Part shown: positions 13,201 to 23,800 of the stretch, one piece after another
Layout of the letters: each line of letters begins with the position of its first letter
How positions within the stretch are numbered: the stretch's first letter is position 1
Assembly: GCF_016808095.1 (NCBI RefSeq)
Contig: NC_068975.1
Span: forward strand, 36,540,001 to 36,604,000
DNA: 64,000 nucleotides
From: Vigna angularis
Lineage: Eukaryota > Streptophyta > Magnoliopsida > Fabales > Fabaceae
Direction: 5' to 3'
The notes under the pieces: generated by a model
The model's input: the letters and a program-made list of their open reading frames with translations, nothing else
Database searches by the model: none
Told to the model about the DNA's origin: nothing
Made by a program: the position numbers and the translations under genes

Positions 13201-13737
13201 TGTCCACGGCCATCATCGTCATCAACAACCTCTATGACAACCTCTAACGGTTGGTCAGCAAGTTCCTCCGCTGAGCACCGTGTCACTTCTTCTTCTGAAC
13301 CACGTGAAACACGAGAAAAATACACACACAATAATAAGACAGACAAAAAAGACGAAAAAGCTCGTCCATGAATGACCCATACCTTGTTCATCATCGAGGT
13401 TAATATGATCGGCGGTAATGTCAATGGATACAGGTCTGCAATTTGAACCGCTCGCAACTGCGGAGAAAATTGACGAGGAATGGGAACGAACGAAAGAACG
13501 AAAGAACGACTGAACGAATGAGCAAACGAAAAATTGAAAGAGTGGAGAGAGTTGCTTACAGGCTTGGAGGAAATCATATTTGGTGACAGGGGAAGAACGA
13601 GACTTGCTAGGGTTTTGGAACTTTCGGAGAATCCTCTTAGAGACCTTCTCGATGCTGTGGTCTTCGTCATTGAATTCGAACACGTCGAATTTCTTGGTTG
13701 AGAAAGAAGAAGAAGATGATCGCGGGCGCCGAGTCAT
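4435..13737 (-). CDS. ULP2: Ulp2-type SUMO-specific cysteine protease (peptidase C48)
   Basis: Seventeen exons on the minus strand: 13737-13560, 13457-13383, 13294-13077, 12967-12871, 12750-12698, 11747-11550, 11467-11392, 11070-10962, 10178-10101, 9423-9292, 8982-8782, 8703-8648, 8569-8476, 6650-6560, 6480-6361, 5747-5343 and 5148-4435. They sum to 2895 nt (964 residues) with every phase consistent. The protease domain covers roughly residues 360-590: it opens with KRDVELLQPQTFINDTIIDF, then LPTDEQDRFHFFNSFFFRKL. The triad is His474 (SLHWSL), Asp507 (LHMDSL) and Cys562 (LYDCGLFLLHYVERF), with the oxyanion Gln in LPQQDN. The N-terminus (RRPRSSSSSF, FDVFEFNDED) and the acidic DDDDDD stretch resemble plant ULP2A/2B (SPF2/SPF1), nuclear enzymes that remove SUMO from targets. 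The C-terminal tail is Ser/Asp-rich, repeats YVVPDSP twice, and ends in a basic RRMLTRSMLKG stretch. The intron after exon 12 appears to be GC-AG. An alternative GT donor a few codons earlier would delete the conserved GEV. Confidence 0.93.
7435..8133. mobile_element. MITE-like element in a SUMO-protease intron
   Basis: About 700 bp of AT-rich DNA in the intron between exons 13 and 14. Its ends are inverted copies: the left starts GGGCTTGCTTGATAAACATG and the reverse complement of the right starts GGGTCCGTTTGATGAACATG, with 17 of the first 22 positions matching. Flanking triplets are CAA and TAA, compatible with a decayed TAA target duplication of the PIF/Harbinger type, but the superfamily is not certain. 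It encodes no transposase. Confidence 0.6.
10191..10237. repeat. Poly-G tract (36 G) next to a splice acceptor
   Basis: GGGGTGGGGGT is followed by 36 uninterrupted G at 10202-10237. On the transcribed (minus) strand this is a C-rich polypyrimidine tract that ends about a dozen bases before the CAG acceptor of exon 9 of the SUMO protease gene (10178). The exact length is likely to be unreliable in any assembly. Confidence 0.9.
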
Positions 13738-14390
13738 GGAGCGAGTGAGCGAGTGAGCAAGAGCGAGTTGGAGAGAGGGAGAAAATCGCCAAGAAGAAAA
13801 ATTATAAATGTTTTGCAATATTTATACTGTGATTCATGCTTTTGGTGAAGCAAGTTTTCTCTTTCCATTCCCTTTTTCTTTCAATTTCAACTATTCATTC
13901 CTTTCTTTCTGTCTCTACATTCTTCACTCTCACTCCCCCTACTCTCACCTCTCACACCATCTTCATTTTCTACACTTTAAAATTTCAAAATTTAATAATT
14001 CATAATATAAATTTAAGGTGATTCCACCCTTTTCAAAATGATTCACATCATACAATACAAATTAATTTATTCCTTTTCTTCTTCTTTAATCCTTTCTCAC
14101 CAAATATATAATTAGTGTTGCCTCTTTCTTCTTCTTTTTTACCTTTCTTCTTTCCGATAAACTTTAAAATTCTATATTTCTGAAAATATGTTTTTAAGTG
14201 AATATAAAAAACTATTCACTTTTATTTTGAAAATTAATGTTGAATATTTTAATTTATAAAAATAATAGTTATTTCCTTGAGCGAGTCTTCTAAATCAAGA
14301 TGATTGCGTTTGATAAAATGCATTAATAATTTTTAGTCTTTAGATAATAATATAGTAATGATTAAAATTGTAACTAATTTAACTTTTATT
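13738..14390. other. Upstream region of the SUMO-protease gene
   Basis: The 5' leader and promoter of the minus-strand gene should lie here. A pyrimidine-rich block (13850-13975, plus strand) reads as GA-rich on the gene strand. The rest is AT-rich, and no TATA box was assigned with confidence. Confidence 0.4.
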
Positions 14391-15505
14391 TAGAGCTGTC
14401 AAAACGAGTAACCCGACTCAACTCGACTCAGTTCGGTCACTTCATTTAGTGAGTCAACTTAACCCGACTTATTTATTAGCGAGCTGGAAAAATTCGAACC
14501 CAACTCAACATACCACATGGGTTAAATGTGTTGAGTCACTAGCTCACTTAATTATAATTTTTTTAAATTAAAAAAATTATAATTTTTTTAATTCAGATCT
14601 TAAAATAATGTTAAACTCGAACAACGATTCAAAATAAAAATAAAATATCATACAATCCAATCGTAATCCAAAAATAAGCACAAAAGACGAACAAATAAGT
14701 TTTTAATATTGATATATTTTGTATCATTTATAATATTAGAGTCTTGAACAGATAAATTTATAATATTTTTCTCTCTTAAAACATTTTTTTTATCCTTATC
14801 TAAAATGTAATAAAAAATGCTAATTAATAATATTGAAACACAAAAATAATAAATAATTAAGTTAAATTAGGTGGCTTAGTGAGTCAATCCGGCTCACCAT
14901 GGATTCAACCCAAGTGAGCTGGATTCTAAGTAAGCCGGGTTGAAAACTAACCCGTATAAAAAAATTACATTTTTTTAAATCCAACCCGACTTAAACTGGT
15001 GGTGAGCTAAAAGACAATATCTTAAACTGGTGGTAGAGATCTATGTGTATGTGTGTGTGTCAAACCTCCCTACAAATGGTATCAGAGTCAGGTTCAGGTC
15101 TGGTGACTGGACTTAAATGAGTACGTCCCTCCATGATCAGGTGAAGCCTTGGCAGGTGACCGATAAATAGCCAGTGTTGTGTGACCATGGATCGTGAAAG
15201 AGAGGATTAACCATGGTGTACTCGAGGATAAGAAAAGACTTCCGTTGTAGGAGAGGTAGGAGAACCATAATCCTTTGTTTGAGGGGAGGATGTTGGGTAC
15301 AAACAAAGTTTCACATGGGATAAAATAAGAAATGGACATGGTATGCACATAAAATATCTCCATTGGTAAAAGGCTTTTGGAGTGCTATCGAAAGCAAATT
15401 TGTGAGGGCTTGACTCAAAACAGATAATATCTTACGAGTGTGAAGATCTATGTGTGTCAAACCTCTCTACTAATTCACCGATTACAACCCATTTTACCAG
15501 CACTA
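14391..15505. mobile_element. hAT-like non-autonomous element, interrupted by a TRIM
   Basis: The left end starts TAGAGCTGTCAAAACGAGTA and the reverse complement of the right end starts TAGTGCTGGTAAAATGGGTT, a diverged terminal inverted repeat. Flanking 8-mers are CTTTTATT (14383-14390) and CTTTTAAT (15506-15513), which match at 7 of 8 positions. Eight-base target duplications are typical of hAT elements. Inside, short motifs such as AACCCGACT and GAGTCAA recur in both orientations. There is no transposase frame. A TRIM retrotransposon (15011-15471) sits inside, so this element is the older of the two. Confidence 0.65.
15011..15471 (+). mobile_element. TRIM (miniature LTR retrotransposon), 5' LTR truncated
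   Basis: The order is a 5' LTR tail (about 15011-15076, ending TCAAACCTCCCTACAAA), a primer binding site TGGTATCAGAGTCA (15077-15090, complementary to initiator Met-tRNA), about 190 bp of non-coding interior, a polypurine tract GAGGGGAGGA (15281-15290), then a 3' LTR starting TGTTGGGTACAAAC at 15291 and ending about 15471. The 3' LTR end (GATCTATGTGTGTCAAACCT) repeats the 5' LTR tail. The first 115 or so bases of the 5' LTR are missing. No gag or pol is present, as expected for a TRIM. Confidence 0.75.
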
Positions 15506-15513
15506 CTTTTAAT

Positions 15514-17739
15514 GTATATATGATTACTAAATGAATTAAATTCAAGAGACTTACTAAATTTTATTAGTGCTTAGGTATGACTGTATATTTCGGAATATGT
15601 AACGGTATTTTGTTATGTTTTTAATGTTTGTGCTTAAGTTATTGTATTTTTTCAACAACTTTTGATTTTATGGCTGAATTCTTTAAATTTGCATTTGAAA
15701 TTGAAGATCTGGTTTACAACTTATTAATACTAATGAATACATTTTCCAAGAACATCTAATCAATGAAAACAAACAGTATAATTTTAACATTTTTGTCACC
15801 TTGAATGCATATTTCTAAAAAATAAAATGAATTACAAATATTTTGTTTAAATGGAAATATTTATTGTGTCGTACGAGGTCTAAGTGCCCGTACTGCTAGA
15901 GTGGACTTAACATACCATAATAAATGTAGTTATTAATCGGTCAAATATATTTTTTTACTTTAAACATTTATTTATAAATTTTATAATGAATTATTATATT
16001 TTAATCTTGAACTAATAAGTTTTAAAGTTAATTTATTCTCATAATATTCAGTCTAATCGGTTTAATTCAAAGCTAAATAATCTAAGTGATTGTTCGAGTT
16101 TAATGACTTATTCATAAGATTGATGGTTGTTAATGCACAATACAAATAAGTTAAAGACTAAAATCAAACATAAATGAAGAAAACAAGATGAACCGACATA
16201 ACGTGAATGCTTCCAAATCAAAATGAAGAAGAACAAGGAAAAGAAAAACTTTTTTTCTTTTTCATAACAAAGAAGGAAGAAGATATAAGTTCTACAACAC
16301 CAACAGCGAAAGATAACAACACATTTGTGAATAAATAAAAATGAAGAAAATAACTCTATTAAAAAAATATAGAGACTATAATTGAGATAAAATCCAAAGA
16401 TATATCAATATAAACTAAATTAAAACATATATATTTTACTAGTGGTTATTGATAATTTTTCATTCCAAATTTTATCAGGAATTAGTCTTATTTACCACAT
16501 CGACAATTATACGTAAAAGATTATACAAAACTATGCTTATTATAAGATAGGACATATTAAAATATCCAAGTCATCTCATTTTTTTTATTGAAAACTCCGA
16601 GCAACTTACAAGACCTATTGTCATCTTTAATTTGAGTTTTGTTTTCAGAATTTAAGCACACGTATTAAAAAAACAAGTTATTTACAATTTTTCATTTTAA
16701 AATTGATCATCTCTCATATATATAAAAGAATTTAAAAGATAAAATATGTGTATACATTAAAATAAGATTGAGACGTGACAGATTAAAAATTTTAATCATC
16801 TTAATATATTATTATAAGTTGCGAACGACTTGTAGTATCTTATAATCCTTAATTAAGTATTATCTTTAGTGTTTAAGAAAACAAATTAATTTTTTTCTTT
16901 AATAATTCTTCGTTCTAAATTAGATTATTTCAGAAAAAAAAAATAGAACTTAATCATATTTACGAGATCAATAATTATACATAATAATAAAAAGATCTAA
17001 ACAAATTTACATATGCTACAAGGTAGGATGAAACTTGTGACTCACTAGAATATCTCATATTTTCTATGTAAACAAGACCACATCATAATATAATCCTTTA
17101 TTAAATTTAATGTCGAAAGTTTAAGACAAGGGTTTGACAATTACTTTCATAGTTTATTTTATTATTTTTCACTTTACACCATCATTTCATAATCAATGAT
17201 AGGTGGAAATACGAATGGACATAATTTCCAAAATTTTAACGGGAGGTAAAAAATATAGTTAATCTTATTTAATCAGGTTATGTGTACTTTTAATTAAATT
17301 TAAAAGTTTCATGAATTTTTCAAAAAATAGTTTAACATTTAAATAATAATTTATTTTATAAAATTGTAAACGTTAGATAAATAGAGAAAAAACACATATA
17401 TATTAAAAATTAAATTCTATATTATACATATGATATGTTATATAAATATAAAATTAGTTTAAATTGATTTAGGACTTAAAATACCCGATTTCAAAACAAA
17501 CAATGTATATATAATTATAATATTCCCTACACTTAATCCCTAAACTCTGATCCTAAATCCCAAGATAGTATATTCACGTTTGAGTTTGAAGTAATAACCT
17601 AGAAAATTTGGAGATAAATACGGTACTATTATATCTGAATGCATTACTGTTTATGCTAATTAACAAACAGAAATTACCAGAAAAATAAATATTGGCAGAA
17701 CTGGGAGAGAGTGTCATTATTCAAGACTCTGCAATGGCC

Positions 17740-17797
<58 letters not shown>

Positions 17798-17877
17798 AAA
17801 ACCATTGTTTTCGTTCACTCTTCCTTTTGCTCACTAACTAAAAGACTGCATGGTGGTTCCCTCAATGCTGAGAAACT
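15514..17877. other. AT-rich intergenic region downstream of MADS gene 1
   Basis: No coding region or RNA gene is supported. The last 150-200 bases before 17878 should be the 3' UTR of the minus-strand MADS gene and include a (TA)n tract. Confidence 0.5.
17744..17795. repeat. (TA)n microsatellite in the MADS gene 1 3' flank
   Basis: About 26 uninterrupted TA units, starting about 80 bp past the stop codon of MADS gene 1 and so probably transcribed in its 3' UTR. Confidence 0.9.
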
Positions 17878-20800
17878 CTATTTTGAGGCAGATGGCAAAG
17901 GTAGCCTGCACAGCATTGCAAAACAACTACTCATTTAGAAAGTAAATCATCCACTTTTGTGCATGAATAAAAAATAATGAAGTTTCAGTTTTCTTATTCA
18001 TGAATTCTAAATCTACATCAAACAAAAAAGATTGAATCTTTTCAAAGAATGCCTCCAAGAAACTTACCCCAATGTGAGGGAGGTGTCAAAGGATTGCTCT
18101 TGTACATGCTTTATTTTCTACAGTGACAAACAAGAGGAGCTATAAAAAAGATCACATACTAATAAAAACACTGCTAATAAGTATCTTAAGAACATCACTT
18201 AAAGAATATTGAAAACAAAAGCAGAGTATATACTGTCAGCACTTTCCAACTGTTAGTTTTCTGATCTGTGAAACTATTCGAGGAAGAAAGGAAAAATACA
18301 CTCCGATGTTGTGGTGTGGTTAGTCTGATAAAAATCTTATTTCTAGGACCATGATATCTTAACAACTTTTAACAATCTTATTTTATTGGTTCGTATATTT
18401 AAAATGGACTGACAAGGAACTACCACATAGATATGATAAAAAGGTTAAAAAGGTTGTAAAAAAAAGTTGTTATATAAAAAAACATTTTTCTTCTATTTAT
18501 ATAGCTAGATTAAGTGCATCTATTGTATTATTTTCAGTTTGCTGTTTAAACCCTTTTATTCCACAAGATTTTGGTGTTAGAAATAGCAAAGATGGCATTT
18601 CCTTGTGATTTTCTTTTGTAACAGGACGAGAACTTGAATAATATATGCATATGAGTTTACTAGGACAAATTTGTAGCAAAACCAGAAAACCCTAACGACT
18701 GATAAATTTTATTCGTGAAAATAGTAAAAGTGAAAACTGGTTACCTGTTTTATCAGTTGGTTATCTTCCTTGAGTTTGTTTTGCTGCATAGGGAAATGAG
18801 AAGTTATAATTGAGCATCATAGAGCCAGGGTGTGGCAGAGATTATTAAGACAACGTATAAAGCAGCAGAAATTATGATAGCAATACTGAACTATATATGA
18901 CATAATGCATGATACAAATCAATCATGTTTATACTAATAATTTAAGTACTATTATAGGTTAACAATTTTTTTTAATAAATTTTTCAAACAGAATACGTGT
19001 CCCTATTTTATTGGTCCATATATTTTATTTGAAAAAGACTAATCATAGACTACTTTATAGACTGTTGTAAAAAAGTTAAAAAAAGCTGTTAAAATTTTTT
19101 TTTTCATAATTTAATTTCCGTTAAGCATAGGTTATACCAATTTAATTCATTTCAATGCATTGAGATTGTGTTGATACGAGCGTAATTGAATTTGGATATC
19201 TTAAACAAAAATTTAGGTTTGAACCTTGCAGATAAAATATATATAAATCAGAAAAGAAATTTACTAAAAAAGCTGAAGACGTTTTTTTAATAAAGATTTA
19301 CCCTCAATGAAGTCTACGTTACATTTATGTCAAATTTAATAACTTAATCACACTATAATTAATGCCAAATTTATTCATAAAATATATTAAAAAAGAATTT
19401 AAAAGAATTTGAGGTTGAACATACTTTAAGAAGCTCACAAATGCATAATAAGATTATTTTGATGATGAATATGAGCTTTATACCTTCTGCGAAAGTATGG
19501 TGATCTCTGCTAAAAAAATTTGAACCTGAAAGACGTTCAATGTTAAAGAGTGTAATAAAGGAAAAAGTGATGAGAGGAGGGAATCATGGACCTTGGCTTT
19601 ATAAACACTGTTCAAGGATGAATCAAGTCGTTCTTCTAATTTCTGTAGTTCCTTTAGGTTCAATCCTTCCAACTCTTCTCCATTCAGCTGTCTGAGATGA
19701 AATTGTAAAATTACAATAGATGTGAACTTATATGCATCACAAAATAAACCCTTTTTTGTGATGAAATCATCAAAAGATTGCACGTTAGACATACCTCATT
19801 TCACGACTCCTATCTTCCAATTGCTTGTTCAAAGAAGCATTACCCTGTACAATGACCACACAAATTAGATGCACACTACTAAAGAAATGACATTTACTAA
19901 CATGAAAAGTTATAAGCATATACTCAATCAGAGGATATCTTGAAAAGTCCTTCAGATCATGGATGTTGACACATACGTGTTTCCTTTTGTTGATGTTACA
20001 AAGTTTACGTAGATAATGAAATATCAAGAAAATCTCTAAATAATTATCAATTTTAATCACAAAAATAATTAATCATTCTAACAACAAATTTAGATACCAA
20101 TTTATAAAATAAAAATTATTAATTACTATAATAAATTAGTTTCTAAATTAATCACTGACACCAGCTATTAAATTTTTGAGTATCAAATAAATTGATCTCT
20201 AAATTGACTTTTAATTAATTAATCAGATATCTAATGGCTCTATCATCAATCATCCTTGAAGGAAGGTCAATGGATGGAAATTTCCATGATTATGCCTTTT
20301 TAGACACATATCTGTCTTCTTCATTTTCTTTTCTTTGTAGTTTATAATCTAAGTCTTGGTGGAGAAACATCACAAACTCCTTCCATTACAAAGAGAAAGC
20401 ATTTTCACTGCATATATATTTTATGACAGACATTAAAATTCTACACCATGTACCCTACGATTTACTTTCCCACGTTGATCCATAAACCCATGTACTATAT
20501 GAAATATAGTGATAAAAGTTAATGATCATTTATATATATTAGCTTCCCACGTTGATCCATAAACTCATGTACTATATGAAATATATTGATCAAAGTTAAT
20601 GGTCATTTATATATATTAGCAGATATTAATGGTTTGATTGCCGTATCAAATATAAATATACGGCATTATTGTTATATCAAATATGAATTAATGAGCTTGA
20701 TTGCTATAAGCCACATAAATATAGAGTTAATGTTCAGGTAATATCTTGATCTATTATAATAAAATAGTGAGACTTCAGCGTCAAAATGTCTTCTGTAAGT

Positions 20801-23800
20801 CAACAACCCATCGGTGTGGATTGCGTGCTCGGAGAGGATTGGACGATGGAAAGAAAGCAGAGCAAAGAAGCCGACCCTTGGACCAATTCAACCAAACACT
20901 CCACAACCTTATACTTCCTAGAACTTGTCTTTGTAAGGCTTTTATAAGTGTTTTCTAGCGAGGTTTTACTCTTTGAGAAGAAGAAGGAGATTGAACTTCA
21001 ATCTCTATGCAAGAAAATAATCAAGGACTTCAGCTATAAAATTATCTTGTTTAAATGCTACAGACAATGCAAACTTTGTCTATATGTAGAACTTTTATCA
21101 GGATATGAATTTTGGTTCCTGAATGTTTTTACCACTCTTTATATATCTTATTTTTTTACTGAAATATTTTATTTCAAAATTAAAATTTTATCTTTTTCTC
21201 TAACAACATAACAGCTTTTTTTTATACTCTTTTTATTTATCATCCACCTTTTTTTTACACTAGAGCGATTGCATTGTTTCTTCCTCATAATCGTAAAATC
21301 CTTTCCCAGAACGATCAGAATCATAAATATTGATTTTTTTTTGTCATTAAAATCCTTAAATCCACAATTAAACACCAGCAGTGAAATTAAAAAAAAAACA
21401 AGAAAAAAGTACCTGCTCCGTAGGATATGACTGGTCTAGTTTGTCAAGGTTCCACTCTGAGCATAAAATATATCTTTCAGTTATTTTCTGCATACTTCAA
21501 ATAACACAAAAAAGGCTGCACGTTAAACAACAATAACATCAAATATCTATCATAAAAGTTTACATAAATATTTCCACCTTTAATTGAAATTTATAGCAAA
21601 TGTATAAAGTACAAATAACACATGTAATACTTCATTCAATCATAAACCACTAATATATAACTCTTTTTTATAATTAATTATATCTAATATAACTTTTATG
21701 AGAATCAATCTATTTTAGTATCCTTCCCTTATTACTTTTACATTTGTTCCACTGAATACATAGTTTTGTTTCCCGCATATTTAAGCTCAAATTTGGGCAT
21801 TCAATATCCACTAAGAAATCCCATTTGAGTGAAAGCCAACTGTCAAGAAGAGAGTAAGAATTTCAGAAAGTGGAAAATAGGTGGTAGCATGAGGTTAGCC
21901 GTTCGGTTTTGACGATAGAAGTAAAACTCTAAGTTTTCAAAAATTCACGCCACTTCTACATGCACCCTTCTTCCCCAAAGTCTTGAACTTTCGTTTTCTC
22001 CTCCTTCTCTCTAGATTTCTTCATCTTCTCTCTAAGAAATCTTACTCTTTTCTTCTTCTGATCATCAAACAGACCACACCTGAACATTCCCGGCGTCGAG
22101 GGCGTTTGTTTGAACCGATCAGTTTTTGATTCCGAGCTGGTAAGTTCATCTCTCCCTCAGCCGTGTGTTTTTTGTCGCATGCAAACCCAGATTTTTGGTT
22201 GCATGAGTTGATCCTCTCATTCTGAGTATTTATGGTCTTGTGTTTGATTTAGTTTCTTAAAGCGTGACTGTAGAACGTTAAGGCCTCTGGTAGAGGAGAA
22301 CCCTATTCTGCATTGTGAACATTCGGTTACGCTTAAGAGGTAAGGGAAGCTAACTAATTTAATTGCTTAGTTTTGATGTATGAAACTGTTGTTTGATGAT
22401 CATGCATGTATGTGATATTGAATTATTTGATGTTCGGTGATTTTGGGTGTGGACTGTTATATGCAATATTCTGGGTTTGGATGAAATTTGTGAAGTGGTT
22501 GAGAAGTTCTACAAGTTTTGTAGAAAATCGATCGGTATAGAACGCTCGGTCTGGTCATATATTTGGGCTTAGCGGTATTAGGCTTCGTAGTGATAATTTG
22601 GTTATGTGTTGTTCGGTTTAATAGTAAGCATTCGGTCTGAGTATAATTATTCTTTATGTTTCCTAAACAGTTTAGTTAATGTATTCTATAATACGTAAAA
22701 TCATAGATGTTATCATTATTTTTCATTAAAAATAAGTGTGGCGTAATTGTATATGTATATTCCTTCATGTTTACTTAAGTTTAGTAGTGCTTGGTCTGGG
22801 ACCAAGCGTTCGGTTTCAGTAGCGCTCGCTCTTGATACAGTTTTCGGTTTTATACTATTATTTATGATAGTACTAGCGCTCGGTCTTGTACTAGCCGTTA
22901 GGCCAGTGATAGTGCTCGGTCTTGTACTAGCCATTATGCTAGTGACAACGCTCGGTCATGTACTGTCTTGGTAGTGCTTGTTCTGTACTAGTGCTCGGTC
23001 TTGGTAGTGCTCAGTCTTGTACTAGTGCTCGTTCTTGGTAAGTGTTTGGTCTTGGACCAGCACTCGTTCGATATATTGCTCGGTTTTGTCCTAAGTGTTT
23101 ATGATAGTGTTAGAAATCGGTATTATTGAGTTGTGTGGTCTCTTATGAGCACTCGTTCTCATACTAGAGCGTCGAGGGCGTTCGTTTGAACCGATCAGTT
23201 TTTGATTCCGAGCTGGTAAGTTCATCTCTCCCTCAGCCGTGTGTTTTCTATCGCATGCAAACTCAGATTTTTGGTTGCATGAGTTGATCCTCTCATTCTG
23301 AGTATTTCTGGTCTTGTGTTTGATTTAGTTTCTTAAAGCGTGACTGTAGAACGTTAAGGCCTCTAGTAGAGGAGAACCCTATTATGCATTGTGAACGTTC
23401 GGTTATGCTTAAGAGGTAAGGGAAGCTAGCTAATTTAATTACTTAGTTTTGATGTATGAAACTGTTGTTTGATGATCATGCATGTATGTGAAATTGAATT
23501 ATTTGATGTTCGGTGATTTTGGGTGTGGACTGTTATATGCAATATTCTGGGTTTTGTACTAAGTGTTTATGATAGTGTTAGCAATCAATATTATTGAGTT
23601 GTGTGGTCTCTTATGAGCGCTCGTTCTCATACTAGTGCTCAATATCGTACTTGTACTAAGTTAATAGTGTTTGGTCTAAGACAATATTGTTCGTTCTAAA
23701 TCATAAGTGCTTGATATAAATCCAAGTGTTCGACTCCTGCTTGAGTCTTATTCTCTAAATGACCGTTAGATCATGTTCTCATATTGGGAGTGCTCTCCCG

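Noticed and set aside
20746..21211. Two short plus-strand frames in intron 2 of MADS gene 1
   Set aside because: No recognisable domain. The sequence looks like a repeat fragment, but its ends could not be defined.
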